This document shows, in pieces, positions 21,574 through 32,819 of a DNA stretch of 64,000 nt (the first letter of the stretch is position 1; each line of letters begins with the position of its first letter). The notes below the pieces were generated by a model. That model was not told where the DNA came from. It was given only the letters and a program-made list of their open reading frames with translations, and made no database searches. This DNA is from Clarkia xantiana subsp. parviflora. Lineage: Eukaryota > Streptophyta > Magnoliopsida > Myrtales > Onagraceae. The position numbers and the translations under genes were made by a program. The stretch is taken from NCBI GenBank assembly GCA_036873135.1, contig JAPTYO010000008.1:25273001-25337000 (forward strand), in the 5' to 3' direction.

Positions 21574-22150
21574 GTGATGGAAAATCGAGGTAGATATGTC
21601 AATCATCATGTTGATTGTGATCAAGCGGTCAAAGCTCTTAGGCGTAAGCATATTCGTGCCACGAACATCTTCAGAGCAACAGTTGTAGACCTTAAGGAGC
21701 AACTAGACGGTACAGAAATGAAGCACGAGCTGAAGTTTGAAGTTTCATATGTTTGTTTCGAGGCCCCGATGTTTCAGGCAAACATGTATATAGATGACGG
21801 TGTGGAGGTGCATGGATCATAATCGAGGTCAACCAATCGAGAAACCTATTCTTGCAATCCACGACGCTTTGGCAACCAAGTGGATTATTTAAAAGAATTT
21901 TATGATTACTACAAGGAATATCTCGATAATGAACAAAATCGAGTTTGATATAACGAGACACCACGATATATGCATGTACGAATGTCTACATCCATACTTT
22001 CACTGATGCGTGGGCATTTCAGACTTTATGGATTGGTTGAATGGGGGTAAAATAATTGTTAGAATATACTAATGTTCCGGAGTATAAACGGGTTACACTA
22101 TTATGGAAAGAAGGAAGACAAACCATTTCGAAGTTAGTCGATGACATTAT
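21574..22150 (+). pseudogene. Truncated chromovirus-like gag
   Basis: The first 82 codons are open from ATG 21574. Beyond the stop at 21820, capsid-like wording (DFMDWLN, then EYTNVPEYKRV) continues in other frames, so at least two frameshifts have occurred. In intact chromoviruses this domain forms the capsid; here it ends before the zinc knuckle, directly at the second LTR. Confidence 0.5.
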
Positions 22151-22293
22151 AGCTTAGTTACCCTCTGATATATAAGGGTGTCGTTTCTTTGTAATTCATC
22201 TAATTTTCATACTATTAAGTATTAATTAAATTTCATAGACATTATTCTTGTTCTAAAGTGCTTGGTTTATTACCTTTTTTTATCCTTTATCGG

Positions 22294-23111
22294 TGTTGCG
22301 TCCTCGTTGAACTGGGTCGTACGGACGCTTCTGTCTGAATAGGTTGTTCGGGCCTTGGGCTGACACCCTTCGTCTGGAAGAGGTTTTCGCCTTGTGCCGA
22401 TGACGAGTGTTCGGTTTTATCGCTGAGTCTCGGAAAGGTCTGTGTCTCAGGAAATGGCGGTATGGGCACAGGTTTTAGCGTATGGGCACATCTTTCTCCT
22501 ATTTCTCTTCCTCGTCTTAGCCGCGGATCGCTCGTTCCTGCACGAAGGGCCAGTACTAGCACGGAGAGGGGGGGTGGTGCTAGTGGAGCCCTCTCTGATG
22601 CCTAAGTCACGATTGGGCTAAAAAGATAACCTTAGAGAGAGATAATAGTTCTAGAGAGAAGTCAGAGCTCAAAGTGCCAAAGTTGGGCAAATGAGAGGAT
22701 GTGTGAAAATGGGTGGCCAAGGCCTCCTATTTATAGGCTTCCTTGGGACCGGACCCGGTTTTGAAGCGCTTTGATGACGGTTCAAAAGCAAGCGGTAACC
22801 CTCATCAATATTGGCAATGCGCGAACTCGACTTCTCTACACGTAACGGTAATCGCGTAACGGTAATCGCGTAATACCCGTAGAACAATCCGGACCTCGTC
22901 GAATTTGGGCAATTCGGCGAGGTCCGGCTTGCCGCGCAACCCGGACCTCCGGATTGCTTTATGCAATCTGGAGGTCCGATCCGAACGCGCGTAACGCGCT
23001 TCCGGACCGTTTTGACCCTCGGGAGGCGTTTTTTAAGTCGTGATGTGATTTTCGACGTGTTTAGGAGGCCCGAAACATAAATACGAACCCGAATTGGACA
23101 CATATCCATCA
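22294..23111 (-). mobile_element. Solo LTR (818 bp) of the Tat family at 1778-2687, target duplication ATCGG
   Basis: The ends match those of the LTR at 1778-2687 (TGTTGCGTCC ... ATATCCATCA on the plus strand), and the exact pentamer ATCGG flanks both sides (22289-22293 and 23112-23116). It lies inside the second LTR of the miniature element. The TATA palindrome is kept at 22717-22746. It lacks the extra CCGGA-rich tandem units of the copy at 1778-2687, explaining most of the 92-bp length difference. Confidence 0.92.
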
Positions 23112-23218
23112 ATCGGCATCAGTTGCGTCATTTTTTTTAAAGAGTGGGGATTTAATTGTTTGTAAAGTACACTTTAATTATGATATGTCTCAATAAATAT
23201 GGTTTAAAAACTTGTAGG

Positions 23219-24232
23219 CAGTGTTATCAAAACCGGACCGACAGTCCGACCGGTTTGAACCGGACACCCAGACGGTCCGGTTCAATTAAAAGATCGGCGT
23301 GCGAGCAAACCCGGTCCAAAATGCCGGTTTTCGAAGAACCGTCCGGTTTTTTACGAACCGGCCGGTTTTCCGGACTGCCAGTTCAACACGGTAAAGAAAA
23401 CCCTGAATTCCCAATTTCAAATCCCATAACCAAATCCCAAAATCCAGTCGGTAAAAACTAAAAATCTAAATCCTACAAAATCTACTCCACCGAAGGCAGC
23501 TGATTTGCGTTGAGGATGACTTTCTTTTTCGTAGATCTGGCGGTTTTTTTTTTTCAATTACTTGACTGCAATTTGTTAATCTAATTGTTTTCATCCGTAT
23601 TCAGATTGTTTGCATGCACGGATTCAGACCGAGTAGGCGGAGCTCTGTGAGTAGGGACTTGAGAAGAACATGAATTGATGGATTTGCCCAGCAGGAAATA
23701 CTTGATGGCTTCAAAACTGACCTCTCAGATCTGTTTTGTACCCCTGTTGTAGAGAATAAGGAACAGAGGGGTGGTAATTACAAATCACTAAAAATTCCGT
23801 ACAAATCCTCAAAGCAAAGACCATGTTGAATCTCTACTTAGTAAGATGAACTTAAACTCGGAACAAGGTCCGACCAACCAAGAAAGTCTAAAGAAGAAGC
23901 ACAATGACGGAAAGAGCAGTATATGTAGATGAAGCACAAGCAGTGAGATCGACGAAGCTTCTGGAGCTTGATCTTTGAGGCGAGGTGATAGGGACTTGAT
24001 ATCTTGATATTTGGAGGCTTGATGAAGGGAGGAAGTTCTTTCATGTGAGAACTTGAAGGATTGGAAGAGTGTGGAACAGTGGAGAAAGCTAGAGTTTAGA
24101 CTCTGGAAGGAAGAGTGGAAGATTAAAGGACGTCGTAGTCTCTAGATTAGCGGTCAGACCGATTTCGAACCGGTTCGAACCGGAATCGGACCACTCACCG
24201 GTTCGATGCCCGGTCCGGTTCTAATAACACTG
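23219..24232. mobile_element. Non-autonomous hAT-type element, 1014 bp, CCGG-rich ends
   Basis: Ends are CAGTGTTATCAAAACCGG and CCGGTTCTAATAACACTG, near-perfect inverted repeats. The flanking 8-mers are CTTGTAGG (23211-23218) and ATTGTAGG (24233-24240), a 7/8 match, so an old insertion with one change. About 150 bases next to each end are packed with CCGGT/ACCGG palindromes. The open frames inside (23156-23461 and 23838-24044) show no transposase motif. Confidence 0.75.
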
Positions 24233-24534
24233 ATTGTAGGTACCTAAGTAAGCACGGATGGATAATTTTGTACTTGAGAAGTTCAAATTGTTGCACTGTC
24301 CGTTTACCCATCAATTTTGGACGTAAAGTGAGCTTATGACACACACGTGATCACTAATGACGAAAATTCAAATATCTTTAATTGAATGGACCAAATTCCC
24401 TTCTACTCCAATGTGGTATATGAATTTTGTTCAACTCTTTTTAACTTCTCGATCGCTATGGTGCCTTCATCTTCCGCAATAAACACCACCAACATCATAG
24501 GAATTTTCATAGCATAGAAGATGTATCTTCATAG

Positions 24535-25029
24535 TGTTGCACCATTTTTCTTCTCAGCTTGATCCTCGTGGCCTTTGTTATAGACAACAAATGAGCAATT
24601 ACTCTAAAAGCTGCATGCCGGCTATGAAAGGCAGCCAGCTCCATAACCGACGCTACGACGAGATCTACATGGTGGAGGATCTTAGGATCGATTCTCTCAA
24701 AATTTACAAACAGGTTAAAAGAAAGCTATATAGAAGACAAGATTTAACGTGGTTCGGTCAAATCGACCTACATCCACGATAAAGGAGGAGCACCACTTCA
24801 CTAGCACAATGAACACTAGAGGCTTACAAGACGAGACCACATAGAGCACTCACTCTCACAATACATCTAGAGACCTTACACACAATGCTCTAAATACACA
24901 TCGTCTAAACCACTAACCCTCTCGCAATACAAGCACCTCACACATCGTTGTTCTGTTGATTTGTTCCTCACGGCAGCTACATGCTGTTGATTAACCCTAT
25001 ATATATATATAGAAGAACATCGCCTAGGC

Positions 25030-25077
<48 letters not shown>

Positions 25078-25186
25078 CAACACCGCCCTATACTATCTAT
25101 ATATATATATATATATATTACATAGTTAATTTGCTACCTAAAATAGCTAATGAGCTAACTAACCTAAATTCAAGACAAACCTAACA
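24535..25186 (-). mobile_element. Probable 3' LTR of the deleted minus-strand Copia element
   Basis: On the minus strand, a purine-rich tract (AATGTAGAGAT) is followed by TGTTAGGTTTGTC, a typical Copia polypurine/LTR junction (25186). Inside is GAACCACGTTAAATCTTG, common near the R region of Tork-type LTRs. The far end is uncertain; TGTTGCACC at 24535 is the best candidate. It contains TA and AAT microsatellites (25034-25077 and 25101-25118). Confidence 0.45.
25034..25077. repeat. (AAT)n microsatellite
   Basis: About 14 AAT/TAA units lie inside the putative Copia LTR. Confidence 0.9.
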
Positions 25187-25286
25187 ATCTCTACATTTGT
25201 CTTGAATTCACCATAACTCCACCTTGACTTGTATTCTCAATTACTCCACCTTGACTTGTGTGCTCCATGGTCTGCTGCCTCCTTTG

Positions 25287-26962
25287 TCAAGACCCCTGAC
25301 GGGCGTACCCTGATCTCCGCGGTATCCTAACTGAGCTCAAACATTGTCCGATCCCAGCTTTCGTTACACTGAGGCAACATGCCTTCAAGTCTTCTAACTT
25401 GGCCAGTCTCTTGTCCATTTCCCGGACTAACCGATCTGGAGTAGAAACAACATGCTCTTTCTGTCCAGAAGAGCAACCAACCTTCAACTCCACATTCTTC
25501 AAGACACTTTGACTTCCCGTATCATCTGCCAAAAAAAGGTAGTATAACGAAGGTGAATACATGTCTGGTGGCCTGATGGTCCCAAATGATCTCATCCACA
25601 CCTGCTCAGGTGTTACTAGATCTACCTCTGGCTCGTTCTCTGGCTCCCTTGGGTTCTTCGTGAAACTGACTCGTTTCTGCTTCCCCATAACACAACTTTC
25701 ACAGAGTCCCATGTCAACATGTTTCAGACCCTCTAAACCTCCTTTCTCCACCAACATCTTCATTCTTTTAACGCTCATGTGTATGGATGCACTCTCCTGA
25801 ATAGCAGCCGCGTTTAGGGTTTCAAATTTAAGGCCCCGTGCTACAACCATAACACCCTTCTTGATCTTCAACGAACCCTTCTCAAAATCTGATGCATAAC
25901 CTGTGCAATCCAACTGACCAACCGCGATCAGATTTTTATTGAGACCGGGAATGTATCTGACATCTTCAAATGTCCACTAATTTCCTGCTGGAGTGTGAAT
26001 GCAGACATTCTCGTTTCCTTCGATCTCCAAAGCTTTGTTGTCATCAAGATACGCCTTTCCAAACTTTCCAGATTTTAAATTTCGGAACAACTCCTTGCTC
26101 GAAGACGAATGAAACGACACTCCAGAATCCAAAATCCAGGATTCAAGTGAGTTGTCCACACTGAGGATTAACATGTCTCCAATGTTTTCTCCTGAGTACA
26201 CAGAATCACTATCATTGTCAGGTTTGTGATTCTTCTTCTTTGGACAATCATATCGATAGTGGCCTCTTTCACCACTGTTCCAACATGATCGATGTGTTCT
26301 TCCTCTATTTCTTGATTTTAAACGTCCATACAGATTTGGACTCTTTGATTTACTCCTCCCCCTTCTGTCAATACTGAGAGCACTTCCTAATGACTCATCA
26401 ATTTCTCTTTTGCGAATACTTTCGCTAGGCACAACATCTCAGATTTCATCAAACTTCAGCTTCTCAGATACACAGGAACTACTTACTGCGGAAACAATAG
26501 TATCCCATGACTCGGTCAGAGATGACAAAAAAATCAAAGTTTAACCTCATCTTCAAAATTAATCTCAACAGAACTCAGTTGAGAAGCAATCATATTAAAG
26601 GCACTTATATGTACAGCAACAGAACCACCTTCAACCATCTGTAAATTGAAAAATCTATGCATCAAGTATACCTTGTTCATCTCCGATGATTTCTCGTACA
26701 TGTTAGCCAACGCCTTCAACACGCCCGCCGTCGATGTTTCCTTAACGATGTTTAACGCAACGTTCTTGGACAAGCACAACCGAATCAGCCCCAAGACTTG
26801 TCGATCCTTGAGCTTCCACTATTGCTTCGTCATGAACTCCGGCTTCTCCCCGGACAAGGGTTCGTACATATCCTTTTGGTACATATAGTCTTCAATCTGC
26901 ATCTTCCAGAAACTGAAATCGTTTCCATCAAACTTCTCTATTCCAGCCTTCGACATCTCCAT
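25287..26962 (-). pseudogene. Internally deleted Copia polyprotein (gag, protease, pre-integrase, linker)
   Basis: From an ATG at 26962 the minus strand encodes KFDGNDFSFWKMQIEDYMYQ (gag start), then after a stop (TKQ*W) GLIRLCLSKNVALN and the UBN2-type capsid segment. A zinc knuckle reads CWNSGERGHYRYDC, with the second Cys replaced by Ser. The protease site WILDSGVSFHS keeps DSG. The gag-pre-integrase piece CESCVMGKQKRVSF is present, but integrase core and RT are gone: the frame jumps to the linker wording YSPSLYYLFLADD that normally lies between integrase and RT. The most intact piece is 25287-25913. Large internal deletion plus point lesions: inactive. Confidence 0.8.
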
Positions 26963-27711
26963 TTTCAGTGATCGTGTTTAATCATCTTAGATCGTGTTAC
27001 ATCCACGTGCGTGATACATGCTCAATTTTCATCCAAAATTAATAGGTGAACTGTCGGTGCAACAATTGACTTTTATGGTATTTAAAAGTCACAAAAATTA
27101 AATCGGGTACCAATTTGTTAGTCATTGTTTAATCGTGCACCAAATAGATTTTACACCCAACTAAATATGAAATCTTATAAGACGGATGTATTTTCCATCT
27201 ACAAACGATGAGAGAATAATTTTAAGCCAATCATATAAACACTTACGATTAGTTAAAACAACAATTATTTTTTAAGTGAAGTCCTAACAAGACACCCCTA
27301 TAATTTAGGTAATGTTTTCAAAAAACACAGATCTCATTTTGTGTAACACACTGAAAATGAAGTAAAGTAGATATAATATAGTTTTCTTCGTCGATTCTAT
27401 TATCATGCAACACATTGAAAGTAAACACAACAAAAGTTAGCAGGAGCCAGAAATCTTTAATTTAGCTTTTTCAGCAACTTGCAGTCATATCCTCAATGTT
27501 CCTTTCGAAAGGAAATACTCACTACAACAACAAGAAACTAATTGAACAAAAGCACTAACATTTTAATAGAGGAAGAAAAAAAGTAATGAGAATATATTTA
27601 CTGAATTTAAACATGCATAAGTTTATACTTTTATTCCTCAACTATAGAAAGATCCATCGATTATTGACCAATATTTTATAATAATGTAATATTCTATACT
27701 ATTCATGGTCA
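26963..27711. other. AT-rich intergenic DNA
   Basis: I looked for the 5' LTR and a primer-binding site of the Copia element on the left and found neither. No gene is visible. Confidence 0.5.
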
Positions 27712-27850
27712 TCACCTTAACCCTTATGGGCTGACCCCGGTGCGAGTGGGGATTAGTCTAGATTTGAAGGCTGAAGCAAGCATACTACGGGTTCTGCCCT
27801 CCTGATGGGGGCCCATCTAGGACCACCCCGCTGGAAACTTAAAAAAAAAC
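27712..27850 (+). mobile_element. SINE-like short repeat, family B copy 1
   Basis: The segment CTTATGGGCTGACCCCGGTGC to CACCCCGCTGGAAACTT ends in an A9 run (27840-27849). An inverted copy with a long T tail lies at 54421-54560, about 80 percent alike by eye. A poly(A) end and dispersed copies suggest a retroposed SINE; I see no clear A and B boxes, so it may be truncated. Confidence 0.6.
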
Positions 27851-27977
27851 ATCAATTTTGCTTCGTTTTCTTGATTAAATTTAAAAATGAATGAATTTAG
27901 TGAATTTGAACTTTAAAATATACTTGGATTAACAGATGTAATATAAGTTTTACGTTATTAAATAATATTTATAATTT

Positions 27978-28500
27978 GGGTTAATATCCTATGAAATGTC
28001 TGAATTTTGACCCATATTAACCGGAGAGGTCTGAATTTTCAAAAGTTAATTTGGAATGTCTGAATTTTCAACTTTGTTGATATAAGAGGTCTCCGTCAAT
28101 TTTTGTCGTTCAAACTGACGGAATTTGGTCACATGCTTGGCATGTGACCCGAAATAAACTTAAATCCCGAAAATGCCCTCCGACCAAAGTGTGCCCTCAC
28201 ATGCTTGACATGAAAAGACGAAAATGCCCCTTAAAGCAAAAAAAAAAGCATTTTCTTAATTTGACTTCAGGGGTAATTTTGTCATTTAACATTTTCTCAA
28301 ATAAGCTATTAAATAAAAAATAATATTAAAAGGGGTAAAAGTGTCATTTCACACAATTCTGTTAAATTTAACCCTAAAAATGGACGAAAAACCAAAGTTC
28401 AACAAAGTGAAAATTCAGACCTTCCAAATTAACTTTTGAAAATTCAGACATCTCCGGTTAACATGGGTCAAAATTCAGACATTTCATAGGTTATTAACCC
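27978..28500. mobile_element. Mutator-type MITE with about 100-bp inverted repeats and 9-bp target duplication
   Basis: The ends GGGTTAATATCCTATGAAAT and ATTTCATAGGTTATTAACCC form terminal inverted repeats that continue for about 100 bases, including GTCTGAATTTTGACCCAT and its inverse. The exact 9-mer TTATAATTT flanks both sides (27969-27977 and 28501-28509), the duplication length of Mutator elements. It has no coding capacity. Confidence 0.9.
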
Positions 28501-28509
28501 TTATAATTT

Positions 28510-29971
28510 TAATCTCTTTACGAATATATTTGTTTTCTTTAATTACTCTAATATTACTTACTCTTGAATATCATAATTAAAGAGTCCTAACTTTTTCTAC
28601 GTTACTTTACTTTACGAACATATATTTTTATATGAAAGCAGAGATGAATATTTTTTAATGACATATAACATTATATATTTCTTACTTACATACGTCATGG
28701 GAAGTTGTAATACATTAATCAATCAATAATATGATGCATATCTTCTTTTAATATATTAATTTTTTTTAAAAAAAAATACGAGTTTGCGTGTGTCAATAAA
28801 TTATAACATAAATTTTTCATGTGTATGAATATAATGGCGCACAAAGGGTAGGTAAATTTCTAAATTAAATATAACCGTGACATATATAGATTTTTTTTTT
28901 TTTAATAAAAATGACGGTGATCCAAGCCATTCACTACTAAATAAGACTTAGCCAAGACTTAGCCATCGGATAGGGTCTTTATGAGAAATTTTGCTTGTAC
29001 ATCAACATCACAATTATTTTTCTTCACACTTAGTTTTTAAACGAATTTGTACTTTATTTTGTATAAAATTACTCATAGCAAAATTCGTTTATTAACTAAT
29101 TAATTAAGTTAAGATTAGCATTTCCATTTTGCAAGTTCCACTTCCACCATACAAAAGGTTGTGCAGCTGATCATCACGAGCATAGCAATTAGAAAGTAAT
29201 CATTTACTTGATTTCCCACAAAAATATATGTTTATAATAGAATTATTATGGAGACCTATAATGAATTCGTTTTGGACCCTACTTCTGATTTTGAGCTGAT
29301 GATAAGTGTTGATTCTACTTTATAAGCATAATATATATATAAGATGATCTTTAATTATCTTGATTCTCCGTCCATTATCTTGTGATCTTTAAATAGAAGA
29401 AGGGTAATGATAAGAATGCTTGCCACCGTACCACAAAATATTAAAGTAATAGTTAAGAATTGCTTGTTAATATCAGGTGAGTACAAATATAAATGTATAA
29501 GAAATATAATTTCGATACTATTAAGTTTATATTTTAGTTATTTTTTCAAACTCTTTTTCTTTTCTTTTTTCAAAAAAAATATTTGGTGGCCAAAAAAATA
29601 TATATTTGGTCCGTAATTACGACCAAAATACAAATTTAGTTGATAAACAATGGACCAAATTATATATTATCGGTGAAACATATAAATTCTAAAATTGTCA
29701 GATTAATAAAAAAATTATATTTGATATGTATCTACGTTATGATAAGTATATTTTTTTTCAGAAAAATAATTAATTTATCAGTATAATATACAAAATAAAA
29801 TAATCATTATAATTTTATCAAATAATAATATTAGTATAAGGCCTGAATTTTTAGCCCATTATCTTTAGCCCATGACGTGTAGTAAGCCCAATTTCATTAA
29901 TACTATTTTTGGGCTACTCCGGTAGAGTATATCGGGGCGGGGCATGAGGAATCAACCAACTATCTCGGAGA
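28510..29971. other. AT-rich intergenic DNA
   Basis: No gene seen. The 69-codon frame at 29407 ends in a Phe/Lys-rich homopolymer translation and is not convincing. Confidence 0.6.
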
Positions 29972-29979
29972 TGTCTGAT

Positions 29980-31148
29980 CATGGACGAAGCCAGGAATTT
30001 TGTTCAGCGGGGGCAAGAATTGAACTAGAGTCAAACAATTAAAGTGAAAAAAAGTTTAAGAAAAATTATAAAATTTTAAAGAGTCAAACTGACAAAAACT
30101 ACAATTTTTAGTGTTAAAATTATACATCATCACAAATTAATGAGACAATTTCCCCTCGTTCCTAAGTATCTCTGTCTTTTCTAGTAAGTATGGACGAAAC
30201 CAGAAATATTATTCAAGAGCAAAACTATATCGATTTTTCAAAAAAAAATAGTTTTTCAAATTCAAACCGGGGCAAGCTAATATGCGCTTGTCTAATAAGA
30301 TATCGTCTTATTTCATGTATTTGTTTTTATCATATTATAGCTAGAAATGATTACACTCTTTTTAGGGAAGATAGGAAAAAAAATAGTTTTAATCTTATTC
30401 TATACAATTTATAAAAAAAATTACTTTAATATAAATTTAATTAACTTTAAATTAAACACAATAAAATATTATTTAAATTTAATGAAGAAATAACTCATCT
30501 TCTATCTCTATATCTATATAATCCATAGATACATATATAATAATAATATATACTAAGACTATTTGTTAAAAATTAAATTAAAATAACTAAAAGCCACTAC
30601 ACTATTATGTAATCTAAGATCACATTTTTACTATTTACTGTCAAAATAAATTTTTAATCATTTTTGTCTATATATTATGGGTGTTGCTACAAACTGTGAA
30701 ATTTTATGTGAAATTTCTATAGAAAGTGAAATAGGGTCCCACCAAGCACCAATACATTTGTTCATTTACTTTCTATTTCTTACTTTCTATTGAAATTTCA
30801 CAAGAAATTTCACATAAAGATTTACTCATATATTATCTCTATTTGTACTTTTTTTCTTTCTCTCTCTTTTATCTTCTTTCTCTCCAACTCCTCCTTACCC
30901 CATTTCTCTGCAACTCCTTTTTCTTTCTTCCTTCGTAACTTCTTCTTCTTCTAATATTCTTATAATTCTTAAAGATCAAAACATAAAACTAGTTTGAAAC
31001 TTCAGATGCAAAGAGGAAATAAAGAACCAAGGCAACTTTTAACTATTTTCAGAGGGGGCAAGATGAAAATATCCTAATTTTTCTCAAACAATTCATGAAC
31101 TTGAAGGGGGCAAATGCCCCCTCTGGGCCCTAGCTGGCTCCGTCCCTG
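29980..31148. mobile_element. Non-autonomous hAT-type element, 1169 bp, 8-bp target duplication TGTCTGAT
   Basis: It starts CATGGACGAAGCCAG and ends CTGGCTCCGTCCCTG, inverted repeats matching at 13 of 15 bases. The exact 8-mer TGTCTGAT flanks it (29972-29979 and 31149-31156). The inside is AT-rich without transposase motifs and contains a separate fold-back at 30669-30833. Confidence 0.85.
30669..30833. repeat. Fold-back sequence inside the hAT element (possible nested MITE)
   Basis: The left arm TTATGTGAAATTTCTATAGA and right arm TCTATTGAAATTTCACAAGA are inverted relatives. Both outer edges are next to TATATTAT (30669-30676 and 30830-30837), which could be an 8-bp target duplication of a second, smaller insertion. 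Confidence 0.5.
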
Positions 31149-31156
31149 TGTCTGAT

Positions 31157-32052
31157 CCCGTAATATGACATATTTAGGAGATATTATGTATAGAATTGAC
31201 ATCTCCATCCTAGAGAATAAGTTCATATACATCATTTATATGTTTGCATTAAATTATAAGTGGTCAACAAATTTAGCCTTAATATTAACAATTAAGTCTA
31301 ATAAAGCTATATTCAAGTCTTCTCCTTCAACATTCACGTGTGACCTGCATTTGTAATAATAATAATAAACATTTAAAAATCAAATTAAGTATGTGTTTAA
31401 GACACAGTGAGAAAAGATCCACAAGCAACCAATGACTCACTTAAGAAAGAAATAAAACTGCAAAATCATGACCAACATCATAAGCATATATTTTAAAACT
31501 ATATTCTCTTAATGATGATAGATTATGTCATCATTTAATGATGATCCAATTATCTCCAAATATTTTTTCTAGATATTATGTCACATTTTTGCTATTATGT
31601 CACATTTATTGATAACTATGGTAGGAAGATATTAGTTTATTTTCTAAAAATATAAATTTAAGGTATTTAATATTATCAAGACTTGAAAATCTATAGTTAA
31701 TATAGACAGGTCTAAAACTAAAATGTTTGACGTTGGAAAACAGATGAGATTATATTGATGGTGGGTGGTTTCAAAGAATATTGTTCTACTTTAGATATCA
31801 GAATGGAGAAGACCATTATTCGGATGCCAAAAATAAAATGAAGTCACCGAGCGTTTGTACATAACCTGCATAAATCAGCGTTATAGAAGCATAAGGTTAC
31901 ACGATGGACTTCCACCTACTTTATGGGAAGGTGCACTTTACTCAACACCAATCAAATAATATAAGAAGAAAAACAGAAGAATTAAAAGTTGTGTTAGAGT
32001 TTCAAATTAGTTAGTATGGTACTCTTTATTATGATATTTTATTTACCACAAG
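31157..32052. other. AT-rich intergenic DNA
   Basis: Nothing recognisable on either strand. Confidence 0.6.
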
Positions 32053-32340
32053 CGGCAGTGGAGGTCTAGTGGTTAAGAACGTTTATTTTTATGTGGTTTT
32101 GATTGGATATGAAGTCTCAGGTTCGAAACCCCTCAGGGTTGTAACCAATAGGTAATTTGGTAAAAATATCAAGTCTCACATGGCCAACAAGGCGACGTTG
32201 ACGGAGTCAATACATGCGCTGGTTGTTTACTGAGTCTAATCGGAAAAATCCCAGTGAGTATGAAAACTCAAACATTACGTATTGAGTTAAGCATGTTGTA
32301 GAAACTACTAATTCATTCATTTTCGTTAGCCAAAAAAATT
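32053..32340 (+). mobile_element. tRNA-derived SINE, family A copy 3 (best preserved)
   Basis: The A box TCTAGTGGTTAAGAACG and B box GGTTCGAAACCCC are both intact and properly spaced. The body AACAAGGCGACGTTGACGG and GCTGGTTGTTTACTGAGTC matches the two minus-strand copies at 19482 and 20415. It ends with an A run near 32330. Confidence 0.8.
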
Positions 32341-32819
32341 AAGATACTTTATTTATTTATCCACATATTATTTTCAATTTTTCATGAAACAACTCCAACT
32401 TGAATAGAGTTGAAGCAATTAAAAACCAACGACCAAACCACTCCATATATTATTCGACACACACTTCTTTCATTAAGCTTAAGACGATTAATTAATCTAC
32501 TTGACTTCATCTTATATCCGATTTTAACATTTAACAATATGATTTAATGGATATTGATAAAATTTATAGGTACAATAATCTTTAAAAAGTAATAGTGCTC
32601 TTCATATAGAATTTCTCAATTATATTCTTCAACAACATTGTATATACTGTGTATATATACGCGGGTTGAATTTTAGGTCCTAAACCGAGATGCGTTTTTG
32701 ACGTGAATAATTACGGATATGAAAAGTCCAACCCAAACAATACTTAGACTTACTGAATAGGAGTAGATTTTAGGGGTGGTTTCATTATTTGACAGGTATA
32801 CATTTAGGGGCGTAACCAG
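32341..32819. other. AT-rich intergenic DNA
   Basis: Nothing recognisable beyond low-complexity sequence. Confidence 0.5.

Larger units (their letters stand above)
21395..23130 (+). mobile_element. Miniature LTR element (TRIM-like) derived from a chromovirus, second LTR split by a solo LTR
   Basis: Two related segments of about 130-145 bp, 21395-21528 and 22166-22293 plus 23117-23130, share TTTATCCTTTATCGG and the end GTCA. Two bases after the first lies a perfect initiator-Met primer-binding site, TGGTATCAGAGC (21531-21542). The internal part is only about 630 bp. It starts with an open frame (21574-21822) carrying a coiled-coil-like stretch (VKALRRKHIRATN), then, across frameshifts, DFMDWLN and EYTNVPEYKRVTLLW. 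The last two resemble the chromovirus gag wording for a DWL helix followed by FEY.DVPE.K.V. No pol is present. The left LTR boundary is approximate. Decay in both LTRs shows it is old. Confidence 0.6.
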
